Position numbers and translations under genes: made by a program. Under the pieces are notes generated by a model. The model made no database searches, was not told the origin of the DNA, and saw only the letters and a program-made list of their open reading frames with translations. From the NCBI RefSeq assembly GCF_013410955.1, contig NZ_JACCCG010000001.1:665605-729604 (forward strand): a stretch of 64,000 nucleotides of DNA. The letters run 5' to 3'. Shown piece by piece: positions 16,895 to 26,777 of the stretch. Numbering within the stretch: position 1 is the stretch's first letter; each line of letters begins with the position of its first letter. This DNA comes from Microbacterium sp. AK009 (lineage in GTDB: Bacteria > Actinomycetota > Actinomycetes > Actinomycetales > Microbacteriaceae).

Positions 16895-16895
16895 G

Positions 16896-17906
<1,011 letters not shown>

Positions 17907-17962
17907 CTGTGATGTCATCGGCGAGTTTTGTCGTGGCCGCGGCATAGCGGAGACTAGAACCC

Positions 17963-18835
17963 ATGCGTGGCATCATCCTGGCCGGCGGGACCGGCTCTCG
18001 CTTGCACCCGATTACACTCGGCGTGTCCAAGCAGCTTGTACCCGTCTACGACAAGCCGATGATCTACTATCCGCTGTCTACGTTGATACTCGCCGGCATC
18101 CGCGACATCCTCGTCATCACCACGCCGCACGACGCAGACCAATTCTCACGCCTTCTCGGCGACGGATCCCGGTTCGGTATCTCCCTGACCTACCGCACCC
18201 AGCCCTCACCTGACGGCCTGGCTCAAGCGTTCATCCTAGGAGAAGACCACATCGGGTCAGAGTCCGCAGCGCTCGTGCTGGGTGACAACATCTTCTATGG
18301 CCAGGGAATGGGCTCGCGACTGAGGCGCTATGCGGAGTTGGAGGGAGGCGTCGTCTTCGGATACTGGGTCGACGACCCAACAGCGTACGGCGTGGTCGAA
18401 TTCGACGATCATGGCAACGTCGTCTCCCTGGAGGAGAAACCGCTCCAGCCGAAGAGTAACTACGCGGTCCCTGGCCTCTACTTCTACGACAACGACGTGA
18501 TCGGCATCGCGAAGAATCTGAAGCCCTCCCCGCGAGGCGAGTTGGAGATCACGGACGTCAATAAGGCCTATCTGGAGCGGGGACGATTGAAGGTCGAATT
18601 ACTGCCTCGCGGGACAGCGTGGCTGGACACTGGAACGTTCGACTCGCTGAGCGAGGCCACCGACTTCATCCGCACAGTGGAGCGCCGACAGGGTCTGTCC
18701 ATAGGCTGCCCTGAGGAGGTGGCGTGGCGCATGGGCTTCCTGACGGATGACGAGTTGCGGCAGCGCGCCGAGCCGCTCGTGAAGAGCGGATACGGTCAAT
18801 ACCTACTGAGTGCCCTCGCGCAGGGCTCGCGCTGA
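17963..18835 (+). CDS. rmlA: Glucose-1-phosphate thymidylyltransferase
   Basis: A 290-aa nucleotidyltransferase that makes dTDP-glucose from dTTP and glucose-1-phosphate. The N-terminus [18 protein letters not shown] holds the nucleotide-binding loop. [32 protein letters not shown] and [10 protein letters not shown] complete the active-site pattern. Length and motifs match the short RmlA class. It diverges from rmlBC and is followed after 19 bp by the rhamnan synthesis gene, consistent with a dedicated rhamnose supply. Confidence 0.94.
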   Translation: MRGIILAGGTGSRLHPITLGVSKQLVPVYDKPMIYYPLSTLILAGIRDILVITTPHDADQFSRLLGDGSRFGISLTYRTQPSPDGLAQAFILGEDHIGSESAALVLGDNIFYGQGMGSRLRRYAELEGGVVFGYWVDDPTAYGVVEFDDHGNVVSLEEKPLQPKSNYAVPGLYFYDNDVIGIAKNLKPSPRGELEITDVNKAYLERGRLKVELLPRGTAWLDTGTFDSLSEATDFIRTVERRQGLSIGCPEEVAWRMGFLTDDELRQRAEPLVKSGYGQYLLSALAQGSR

Positions 18836-18854
18836 GCCGTCGTCCGGAGACTGT

Positions 18855-20828
18855 GTGACTGACATCTCTTCTGCCATTCCCCTTCGTCCAGAAGTCTTCC
18901 CGGCTGGCGGGAGGCGCGTGATCTTCTACCTCTTTCACGATTCCCGTGGCGAAGTAGACGACTACATCCCGTACAAGCTCGCGAAGCTGCGCTCACACGC
19001 CGCGCACATCTTCGTCGTGGTCAACGGCCCGCTCACCGCGACCGCAAGGTCGACCTTGAGGGGGGTCGCGGACACAGTCTGGGAACGGGAGAACGTGGGC
19101 TTCGACGTGTGGGGTTACAAGGAAGCCCTCGAACGGTTCGGTGAGGAGCGACTCGCCCAGTTCGATGAGGTCATACTCATGAACTACACGTGGTTCGGTC
19201 CGATTCGCCCGTTCGAGCCGGTCTTTTCGCGCATGGAGAGTGAACGGCTCGATTTTTGGGGCATGACCGATCACGGGGGAAAGACGCCTAACCCCTTCAC
19301 GGGAAAAGGGGTGATGCATCGTCACCTGCAGTCTCACTGGATCGCTGTGCGTCCGAGACTGTTCCGCAGCCAGGCCTGGCTGGATTATTGGCGTGACATG
19401 CCGATGATCACCCATTACACGGAGTCGGTCCTCAACCATGAGTCGCGCTTCACACACCACTTCAGTGAACTCGGCTTCCGGGGGCAAGCAGCATTCCCGC
19501 TGGACGACTATTCCACCGAGCACCCCGCGCTTCTCGAACCCGACCGGTTATTGGCCGCTGGTTGCCCCGCGCTGAAGCGCCGGATCTTCTTTCACTACCC
19601 GCCCTTCATGGACCGCAACGCCGTGATCGGCAAATGGACGCTTCGGCGTGTGGAAGAGTTCGGATACCCAATCCGTATGGTGTGGCAGAACCTCGCCCGA
19701 ACGACGCCGCCCAAAACCCTCAACGCTAACGCCGCGATGCTCGAGGTCCTGCCCGATGTCGACGTCTCCTACGACGCGTCACGGCCGTTCCGCATTGCGG
19801 CGCTCGTCCACATCTTCTACGAGGATATGACGGATGAACTGCTCGATCGGCTGGCCATGCTGCCATCGCCGTACGACGTATACATCACGACGACAGACCA
19901 CGAGAAGGCGGAGGACATCCGTGGCATCCTGGCCCAGCGCCAGGACCCGCTTCTTCGGCGCAGCGAGGTGCGGGTGCTGGAATCCAATCGGGGTCGCGAC
20001 CTCAGCGCATTCTTCATCGGCTGCCGAGACGTACTCCGCAGCGGCGCCTACGACCTGATCGTCAAGCTGCATTCAAAGAAGACGGCTCAGCAATCATTCA
20101 ATGCGGGTCGGATGTTCGCCCGACAGCAGATGGAGAACGTTCTGAGCTCCCCGGGGTATGCCGCGAATCTCGTGGCCCTCTTCCAGAAAGAGCCGGGGCT
20201 CGGGATTGTGTATCCCCCGATGATCCACATCGGCTACCCGACGATGGGGCGCGGCTGGTTCGCCAACCGCCAACCGACCGAGAAGCTCGCCAAGAAGCTC
20301 GGTATCACCGTCCCGTTCGACGAGGTGTCGCCGCTCGCACCATTCGGTTGCATGTGGGTCGGCCGTCCCGAAGCGTTGCGCCTCGTCGCAGATGTGGACT
20401 GGACGTATGACGAGTACGCCCCGCCGCAGGAGCATCGCGACGGGAGCCTCGCCCATGTTCAAGAGCGCATCATCTCCTACGCAGCTGCCGAACTCGGCTA
20501 CCACACGAGGACTGTGCTCAACAGCGAGCACGCGTCGATAAGTCACACTGCGCTGGAGTACAAGCTCGATCAGATGTCGTCCACAACGCCCGGTTATCCC
20601 TTGGAGCAGATTCAGTTACTCCATCGTGCAGGCTGGTTCGGATCGGGTGGGTTCCTCCAGTTCAGCCGCATGTATGTCCGGCTGAACCAGCCGCGAGTAG
20701 CCAAAGCCCTGTTGCCTCTCTTCCGGTTGGCGCGACACGGCGTGTATGCCGTCCGAAGACTGAGGCACCGCCGCGTGTGGGCAGACACGCCGACAGCCGA
20801 CACTCCGAGCGAAAGCACCTCCGCATGA
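18855..20828 (+). CDS. Rhamnan synthesis protein F (RgpF) family, copy 1
   Basis: A 657-aa protein with the RgpF-family layout. An N-terminal half starts VIFYLFHDSRGEVDDYIPYKL and contains MNYTWFGPIRPFEPVF and FWGMTDH. A C-terminal half begins AALVHIFYEDMTDELLDRL, with NRGRDLSAFF, VKLHSKK and PLAPFGCMW. RgpF-like proteins are glycosyltransferases extending L-rhamnose polymers. The GTG at 18855 has a GGAG ribosome site; an in-frame ATG at 18810 would overlap rmlA. The next gene is a clear paralogue with the same motifs in the same order, overlapping by ATGA. Two copies suggest alternating linkage specificities. Confidence 0.85.
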   Translation: MTDISSAIPLRPEVFPAGGRRVIFYLFHDSRGEVDDYIPYKLAKLRSHAAHIFVVVNGPLTATARSTLRGVADTVWERENVGFDVWGYKEALERFGEERLAQFDEVILMNYTWFGPIRPFEPVFSRMESERLDFWGMTDHGGKTPNPFTGKGVMHRHLQSHWIAVRPRLFRSQAWLDYWRDMPMITHYTESVLNHESRFTHHFSELGFRGQAAFPLDDYSTEHPALLEPDRLLAAGCPALKRRIFFHYPPFMDRNAVIGKWTLRRVEEFGYPIRMVWQNLARTTPPKTLNANAAMLEVLPDVDVSYDASRPFRIAALVHIFYEDMTDELLDRLAMLPSPYDVYITTTDHEKAEDIRGILAQRQDPLLRRSEVRVLESNRGRDLSAFFIGCRDVLRSGAYDLIVKLHSKKTAQQSFNAGRMFARQQMENVLSSPGYAANLVALFQKEPGLGIVYPPMIHIGYPTMGRGWFANRQPTEKLAKKLGITVPFDEVSPLAPFGCMWVGRPEALRLVADVDWTYDEYAPPQEHRDGSLAHVQERIISYAAAELGYHTRTVLNSEHASISHTALEYKLDQMSSTTPGYPLEQIQLLHRAGWFGSGGFLQFSRMYVRLNQPRVAKALLPLFRLARHGVYAVRRLRHRRVWADTPTADTPSESTSA

Positions 20829-22705
20829 CCGCTCCGTCCCCGGCGCCGCTGGAAGACTCGGCACGTCGCCTCATCGTCTATGCAATATCCGACCGCCGGC
20901 GGGAAGTCGACGACTACATTCCTCACGCATTGCGGGCTTTGCGGCCGTACGCCGATCGTATCCTCGCGGTGGTCGACGGCGGTTTGACGCCCCAGAGCAG
21001 TGCATCGCTTGAGGGGGTCGTGGACGAGATCCTCGAAACCGAGCGCACGCCGTTTCATCTCAAGGCCTACCAAGCTGCAATCCGACACCTCGGCACTCGG
21101 ATCGAAGGGTACGACGAGGTGCTTCTCGCCGCCGACACATGGTACGGGCCGATACGCCCGTTCGGGCCGGTCTTCGAGCGGATGAATGCCACCGCAGTTC
21201 ATTTTTGGGCGATGACCGATCGAGCAGCCGAGGTGCCGAACCCGTTCACCCATGAAGGTGAACTGGCACAGCATCTACAGCCGCACTGGTTCGCGGCGAG
21301 ATCGCCATTGATCTCCTCCGCTGCGTGGCGAGCGTACTGGGACGCTCTCGAGGTCCCCGACGACTTCGCCCCGACCGCGCTGCTGCACGACAGCGAGCTG
21401 ACCCTCGCCTTTCGGCGGGCCGGGTTCACGGATGCCACCGCTTTTCCGGCAGAGGAATACCCGACGGCGGACCCCTCCCTAGAGAATGCAGATTTGCTTC
21501 TCGACGACGGGTGTCCGCTCCTGCGTAGACGACCGTTCGCGGACTGGCCGCCGTTTCTGGATCGGCACGCGATCATCGGGCGTTGGACGATGGAAACCGC
21601 GCGTCGCCATGGCTATCCGGCCGGCCTCCTCCTCCAGAACCTCGCCCGAAACGTTCCTCCCAAAGTGTTGAATACCGATGCGAGTCTGCTCGAGGTACTG
21701 CCGGATGTCGAGACTATGTATGACCGATCGGCACCTCTCTCACTGCTGGTCGTCGCGCACATCTTCTACGAGGAGATGACCGAAGAGATTCTGCAGCGGG
21801 CCGACATGCTTCCCGAACGCTACGATCTGGTGATCACCACTCCGAACGAAGCCAAGGCTCGGCGCATCCGCGAACGCATCGAAGCTGTTGCGCACTCTGC
21901 ACTGTCCGTCGACATCCGTGTCGTTGATTCAAATGAAGGGCGTGATCAAAGCGCATTCCTGATCGGTTGCCGGGACATCCTGCTCGCCGGTGATCACGAC
22001 CTCGTCGTCAAGATCCACTCGAAGCGCACCGTGCAGGACGGCCTGAATGTCGGGGAGCACTTCCGCATCCACCAGTTCACGAACCTCCTCCACACACCGG
22101 GATACGCCGCCAACCTGGTCGCTCTGTTCCAGCGCGAAGAGGGGCTGGGTCTGGTGTTTCCTCCCATGATTCACATCGGAGCGGCCGCTATGGGGCGAGG
22201 ATGGGCGACGAATAAGGACGGCTTCGCCATCGTGGCTGGTGCGTTGGGCGTCCGAGTCCCGCTTGATGATGTTTCGCCCCTTGCCCCTTTCGGATCGATG
22301 TTCGTGGCCCGTCCAGCTGCCCTTCGCCTCATGCTCGAGCACAGCTGGGCCTACGCCGATTTCGGCGGCGCGCATGAGTATCGCGACGGCAGTCTGGCAC
22401 ACATCCTCGAGCGAATGCCGGCGTATGCCGCAGGGGAGCTTGGCTTCCATGCCCGCACGGTGATCAACCACGATTACATGTCACTGAGCCATACAGCGCT
22501 CGATTTCAAGTTGGACCAGATCTCGGCGACGACGATCGGCTACACCAATGAGCAGATCGAGTTCCTCCGCCGGGCCGGCTTCATGGGGGACGGCCAGTTC
22601 CGCGATCTCGCCATGATGTACCTCCGCCTCAATCACCCGCGGCTTGAATCGCGAATAAGGAAGATCTTGCCTGCTCCCCGCAGGCGGAAGTCGCAAGGGC
22701 GCTAG
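20825..22705 (+). CDS. Rhamnan synthesis protein F (RgpF) family, copy 2
   Basis: A 626-aa paralogue of the preceding protein. It shows LIVYAISDRRREVDDYIPHAL at the start, WYGPIRPFGPVFERM, FWAMTDRAAEVPNPFT, then LLVVAHIFYEEMTEEILQRA, NEGRDQSAFLIGCRDILL, VKIHSKRT and SPLAPFGSMFV. The shared order of motifs over the full length indicates tandem duplication followed by divergence. The ATG overlaps the stop of copy 1. It ends directly before an IS481 relic, which may have removed or replaced whatever originally followed. It probably adds rhamnose in a different linkage than copy 1. Confidence 0.85.
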   Translation: MTAPSPAPLEDSARRLIVYAISDRRREVDDYIPHALRALRPYADRILAVVDGGLTPQSSASLEGVVDEILETERTPFHLKAYQAAIRHLGTRIEGYDEVLLAADTWYGPIRPFGPVFERMNATAVHFWAMTDRAAEVPNPFTHEGELAQHLQPHWFAARSPLISSAAWRAYWDALEVPDDFAPTALLHDSELTLAFRRAGFTDATAFPAEEYPTADPSLENADLLLDDGCPLLRRRPFADWPPFLDRHAIIGRWTMETARRHGYPAGLLLQNLARNVPPKVLNTDASLLEVLPDVETMYDRSAPLSLLVVAHIFYEEMTEEILQRADMLPERYDLVITTPNEAKARRIRERIEAVAHSALSVDIRVVDSNEGRDQSAFLIGCRDILLAGDHDLVVKIHSKRTVQDGLNVGEHFRIHQFTNLLHTPGYAANLVALFQREEGLGLVFPPMIHIGAAAMGRGWATNKDGFAIVAGALGVRVPLDDVSPLAPFGSMFVARPAALRLMLEHSWAYADFGGAHEYRDGSLAHILERMPAYAAGELGFHARTVINHDYMSLSHTALDFKLDQISATTIGYTNEQIEFLRRAGFMGDGQFRDLAMMYLRLNHPRLESRIRKILPAPRRRKSQGR

Positions 22706-22734
22706 CCCGTACTGACTTCGACCGTTGTTGATTC

Positions 22735-23409
22735 GGTCCCGTTTGTCCAGGGGCAGTGCAGGCGGATGAACTTCTGGGTGATGTCGTGCGCTTCGAGCAC
22801 GGCGCGGAACGCGTGGGAGCGGCGGTAGACGATCGCGTTGTCGGTGATCACTCGCTCGACGCGGACGCCGACGGAGCGGTAGAAGCTGATCGCGCGCTCC
22901 AGGAACCGGCGGTGGTGATTGCGCGTTCGTCGGCGTGGATCTCTGCATACGCGACCCTCGAGTGGTCATCGATCGCGGCGTGGACGTAGTCGTAGCCGAT
23001 CCCGCGTCCCCGGACCTCCTCGCTGCGGCCGTGCGCCCGCCAGCCGCCGCCATCAGGGATGCGGCCGAGCTTCTTCACGTCAATGTGAATCAGCGACCCG
23101 GGATGGTCGTGCTCGTAGCGATTCGCGGAGCGAGGTGTCGCACGGATCACCGTCCCGGTCACCGGATCCAGCTCGCGCAGCAGCGGCATCCGATGCACGG
23201 TTCGGTTCGCGACGGATGCGCCCTCGCGACGCTGGAGCGGTCCACGAGCCCCGCAGAGCCGTGCTCCCTAAACCGGCGCCACCACCGCCATGCCGCCGTC
23301 CGAGATATCCCCATCTCAGCCGCGACGTGCGCAACGACACGCCCGACTGGATGCGCTGGACCATGATCAACCTGCCGGCCGGAGTCAGCCGGGCATGAGC
23401 ATGGGGCAC
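22735..23409 (-). pseudogene. Decayed IS481-family transposase
   Basis: Reading the minus strand across frames reconstructs an IS481 transposase. It starts MPHAHARLTPAGRLIMVQRI, switches frame to AHVAAEMGISRTAAWRWWRR (helix-turn-helix) and GLVDRSS, then lacks about 25 codons. It resumes with RYEHDHPGSLIHIDVKKLGR, DGGGWRAHGR and IDDHSRVAYAEIH (DDE domain), then needs another frame change to FLERAISFYRSVGVRVERVI. It carries TDNAIVYR and CPWTNG and stops there, losing the catalytic glutamate region and C-terminus. At least two frameshifts, an internal deletion and a 3' truncation make it inactive. It sits between the rgpF copies and two sugar dehydrogenase genes. Confidence 0.85.
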
Positions 23410-23473
23410 GAGAAGCCTCCGTGTGCTCGAGCTGCAGAACTAGACAGCTCCAACTCGACACCGGAGGCTTCTC
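23410..23473. repeat. 12-bp inverted repeat next to the IS481 relic
   Basis: GAGAAGCCTCCG at 23410-23421 is the exact inverse of CGGAGGCTTCTC at 23462-23473, separated by 40 bp. It begins at the base upstream of the transposase start codon. It may be the remaining element end or a regulatory stem; no matching copy is visible at the truncated side. Confidence 0.75.
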
Positions 23474-23503
23474 CTACGTCAACGACGATCCGCGTCAGTA
23501 CAG

Positions 23504-24355
23504 CTAGACCTGCTCGATGGACCTGAGAATGTTCTTGATGCGCGTCGCGTCCCCCCACACGCCAGGCGAGTCGTAGGGACGGTCGGGAAACGCGCCGTAC
23601 TCGAGTGTGATCGGCAGGCGGTTCTCGGTGATGAACTGCTCGACCTTGTCAGCCAGTGACACTGGCTCGCCGCTGCAGCAATTGATCACTCCCGTTTCTT
23701 CGGCGGCGGAGAAGACGGCCGCGATCTGACGACCAAGATCTTCAACTCGGATGAAGTCGTAACGGTTTCGGCCGGTTGTGAACGGGAAGGACTCACTGCC
23801 TGCGTCAACCGCATCCAAGATCTTCTTGAAGACTGAGTTGTTGCGCCGGTCGTCGCCATAGATGTAGTAGCACCTGACCCAGGCCATGCTGGTGTCGGTG
23901 AGGGCGAGCGGAAGGGAGCGCCGAAGCGCGTCCTTGGCAATCCCGTATTGGTTCAGCGGATTGGTTGGTGTCTCCGCGTTGATCGCACCCTCCCAATAGC
24001 CCACTTCATGCATGGTGCCGAGAGTCACGATTCGAGGACAGCCGCGCGCAGCAGCGCCCGTGACGAACCGATAGTGGGAAGAAACCTGAGACATGTGCGC
24101 GGAGGAATTGTGTGCAAAACCGTCTTGCCACGCGAGGTGGACAAGTCCCTCAGCGTGCTCGAAGATGTCGAGTTCTACGTCGTCCGCCAGGATGTCCATC
24201 TCGATGAGCGTCGCCCGCGGGTCGAGTCGCGCAACGGAGCCAGGGCGCACCACCGCAGCCACGGAGTGCCCAGTATCGAGTAGCGCCTTGACCACGTGGG
24301 GGCCGATGTATCCACCGGCCCCTGTGACGATGACCGCTCCGTTCGACATGCTCAT
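23504..24355 (-). CDS. NAD-dependent epimerase/dehydratase family protein
   Basis: A 283-aa extended short-chain dehydrogenase. The nucleotide-binding TGAGGYIG is at 11-18, and the catalytic pair Tyr137 and Lys141 lies in YGIAK. RVEDLGRQIAAVF and NCCSGEPVSL fit sugar-nucleotide epimerases or reductases. The start overlaps the stop of the upstream dehydrogenase (ATGA), so the two form an operon. Possible roles are a 4-keto-sugar reductase, including the missing RmlD step, or an epimerase. Neither can be decided from motifs. Confidence 0.75.
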   Translation of the reverse strand: MSMSNGAVIVTGAGGYIGPHVVKALLDTGHSVAAVVRPGSVARLDPRATLIEMDILADDVELDIFEHAEGLVHLAWQDGFAHNSSAHMSQVSSHYRFVTGAAARGCPRIVTLGTMHEVGYWEGAINAETPTNPLNQYGIAKDALRRSLPLALTDTSMAWVRCYYIYGDDRRNNSVFKKILDAVDAGSESFPFTTGRNRYDFIRVEDLGRQIAAVFSAAEETGVINCCSGEPVSLADKVEQFITENRLPITLEYGAFPDRPYDSPGVWGDATRIKNILRSIEQV

Positions 24356-25431
24356 CCCCTCGCTTCTGCGGATTCGAGGACCCAACGCGCGTATTCGGCG
24401 ATCCCTGTCTCCCAGGGAACTTCCGGACGCCAGCCCAAGGTGTCCGCAGCCTGGTCCGTCGAGCACCACGCATGGCGTACGTCGCCATCGCGGAAACGGC
24501 CGCTCACTCGCGGCATAGGGCCACCGACGACGTCGGCAACGAGTCTGGCCACTTCTAGAACGGTGGCTGGGCGACCGCATCCGATGTCGGTGACTCGGCT
24601 TACATCCGGAGGATGACCGACGGCATCCGCGAAAGCTCGCGCTACGTCGTCGATGTGAACGAAGTCGCGCGACATCAAGCCGTCCTCGTAGACGTCGATC
24701 GCCTGTCCTCTCGCGGCCGCTTGCGCAAATAGCGGCAGAATGCCCGTGTAGGGGTTGATCAGCGACTGTCCTCGGCCGTACACGTTCTGTAGGCGAAGGG
24801 CGGTGAACGGCACGCCCCGTCCGCCGGCCCACGCCGACATCATCGATTCCTGTGCGAACTTGGTTGCCCCGTAGATGCTCGTCGGCCGGACGGCTGTGTC
24901 GGATGACGCGGAGGCCATCGGCGTCGCCCCCGGAAAGTCCCACTGCCCGCGGGCGAGTTGCCCGTGCGTACGCTGGCCAGGCGTGAAGACATGACCTGTC
25001 GATTGTTCACGCCACTGACCTTCGCCGTACACGGCGCGTGTCGAGGCGACCAAGAGGTGGCTGGGCAGGATGTCGGCTTCGCCGAAGGCATCGAGCATGA
25101 TGGCCGTACCCGTCGCATTCACGTCGCTGAATCGTGTGACCGCGTTCAGCGACAGCCCGGTGTCGGTCTCGGCGGCAAGGTGAATCACAACCTCGGGTGG
25201 CACATCGGAGACGACACGTCTCCAGACGCTCGCATCCCGGATGTCTCCCACCACAAGTGTCGCGGCCTCGTGCAATTGCGCGGGCCTTTCTGGCGAAGCG
25301 TGGACGCGCGGATTCAGCGAGTCAACCGCGATCCAGCGTTCCGCAAGCGGGGCCAGCATCTGCGAGAGGGCGCACCCGATGAAACCGGCACCGCCAGTCA
25401 CCACGACGGTTCCGAGACTCTTGCCAGTCAA
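24352..25431 (-). CDS. NAD-dependent sugar-nucleotide epimerase/dehydratase
   Basis: A 359-aa extended short-chain dehydrogenase. GGAGFIG lies at 13-19, Tyr187 and Lys191 in YGATK, with a STRAVYGEGQW active-site segment, RLQNVYGRGQ and DFVHIDDVARAF. The pattern is close to dTDP-rhamnose or UDP-glucose 4-epimerase relatives. It has an unusual TTG start, supported by a strong GGAGGGGG ribosome site five bases upstream. It diverges from the following glycosyltransferase gene. Together with the next gene it likely makes a modified sugar for the glycan. Confidence 0.78.
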   Translation of the reverse strand: MTGKSLGTVVVTGGAGFIGCALSQMLAPLAERWIAVDSLNPRVHASPERPAQLHEAATLVVGDIRDASVWRRVVSDVPPEVVIHLAAETDTGLSLNAVTRFSDVNATGTAIMLDAFGEADILPSHLLVASTRAVYGEGQWREQSTGHVFTPGQRTHGQLARGQWDFPGATPMASASSDTAVRPTSIYGATKFAQESMMSAWAGGRGVPFTALRLQNVYGRGQSLINPYTGILPLFAQAAARGQAIDVYEDGLMSRDFVHIDDVARAFADAVGHPPDVSRVTDIGCGRPATVLEVARLVADVVGGPMPRVSGRFRDGDVRHAWCSTDQAADTLGWRPEVPWETGIAEYARWVLESAEARG

Positions 25432-25477
25432 TCTGCCCCCTCCGGATGTTCGAGCCCGATCAGCCTACCCGGAGGCC

Positions 25478-26728
25478 ATGGAAGCCCCGACGGGGCGCAC
25501 GATTTTTGGAATGGCAGCCACCACCATGCCAAGATTGCACGGAACAAGAAGCAGGCGAGCCCGGCGCCTGCTCGTGAGCAAGGATGCACGTGTGCGCATA
25601 GTCATGACCCTCATGGTTCGCGACGAAGCGGACATCGTCGGCGCGATGCTGGAGCATCACAAAGCGCAGGGCGTTGACCATGTCATCGTCACGGACAACG
25701 CCTCACATGACGGCACAACGGAGATCTTGGAGTCTTTCGCCGCTGACGGTTTCGTCACACTCTGGCATGACCCCGAGCACCGGAAACAGCAGTACCTCGT
25801 CGTCACTCGGATGGCGCGCCATGCTGCCACGCAGGAGCGTGCGGATTGGGTCATCAATGCCGACGCAGACGAATTCTTCGTCCCCCAACGGGGTGGCGCG
25901 AGTACATTACGAGACTGCCTCGAGCGCCTCGATGAGCGGGTCCAGTACATCAACGTCCCCGTGGTGAACCTCACAGGGAGACCGGCCATCGATGGATCCG
26001 GCCTCGAGCGGTTGGTGTACCGCGATCACCGCTCACAAGAGGAGTTGAACGCATCGGGTATTCCGTTCCATCCGACTTCTGATGCAGTGCATCGGGCCAA
26101 TCCCCTTGTAGAGATCGCTCAAGGGAACCACTTCGTCACTGCACCCGGTTGGGGGGATGGCGCGGACAGCGAGACCATCGAGGTGCTTCACCTTCCGTGG
26201 CGATCGTGGCGGCAGTACGAGGGCAAGGTGCGCAAGTCGGGACAGGCCTATGAGGCCAACCCGGAGCTGTTTCCTAGCCCGCGCCACCACGGCATGCAAG
26301 ATTACCGACGCTGGAAGGCCGGGCGCCTGGAAGCCCTGTACGTGGCCAAGCACCCGAGCCCCGATGAGATCGAGTCCATGGTCGCGAGCGGCTCGCTCGA
26401 GCCGGAGCTCAGATTGACCAGTCTGGGCGGAGTTTCAGATCGGGGTGTGCGCGAAGACGTGAGGTACTCGGACGCCCGCCTCCACGAGCTGTCGCATTGG
26501 GGACGTCAGCTCGCGGCCGTCGAAAGTGACAGTGAGAACCGACTGCAGAAGCTTCGTGAGGAGCAGGACCGCGAGCGAGCTCTCTGGGTGGCCCACAACG
26601 TCAAGACCGCCGATCAGATCGACGCGCTCCGGGCAGAAGTCACTTCGCTCAGCGAAGAACTGGCCGCTCATGCTGCTCGTCGAGCCCGGTGGCAGCGATG
26701 GCGCATCCACCATCGCACTGAGTCCTGA
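25478..26728 (+). CDS. GT2-type glycosyltransferase (Glyco_tranf_2_4 group)
   Basis: A protein of up to 416 aa. The catalytic domain starts VRIVMTLMVRDEADIVGAML and has VTDNASHDGTTEIL. INADADEFFVPQ supplies the metal-binding DAD motif, and ETIEVLHLPWRSW follows. This matches the GT2-like group PF13704. The C-terminal 70 residues are a charged, heptad-like helix (QKLREEQDRERALW..., LSEELAAHAARR), possibly a coiled coil. Start choice is uncertain: ATG at 25478 has GGAGG only two bases away, while GTG at 25574 would trim a basic leader and still keep the fold. Confidence 0.75.
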   Translation: MEAPTGRTIFGMAATTMPRLHGTRSRRARRLLVSKDARVRIVMTLMVRDEADIVGAMLEHHKAQGVDHVIVTDNASHDGTTEILESFAADGFVTLWHDPEHRKQQYLVVTRMARHAATQERADWVINADADEFFVPQRGGASTLRDCLERLDERVQYINVPVVNLTGRPAIDGSGLERLVYRDHRSQEELNASGIPFHPTSDAVHRANPLVEIAQGNHFVTAPGWGDGADSETIEVLHLPWRSWRQYEGKVRKSGQAYEANPELFPSPRHHGMQDYRRWKAGRLEALYVAKHPSPDEIESMVASGSLEPELRLTSLGGVSDRGVREDVRYSDARLHELSHWGRQLAAVESDSENRLQKLREEQDRERALWVAHNVKTADQIDALRAEVTSLSEELAAHAARRARWQRWRIHHRTES

Positions 26729-26764
26729 GCCGCCCGCTCGGCAAGGTCCCAGCGACTCCCCAAT

Positions 26765-26777
26765 TAGGATGGGGATG
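26765..26777 (+). promoter_or_regulatory. Leaderless -10 element of the first Wzm gene
   Basis: TAGGAT at 26765-26770 ends seven bases before the ATG at 26778. It supports the last of three nearby in-frame ATG codons (26769, 26775, 26778). Confidence 0.45.

Noticed and set aside
22919-23398. Plus-strand frames across the IS481 relic
   Set aside because: They are antisense to a recognisable transposase sequence and have no homology or start signal.
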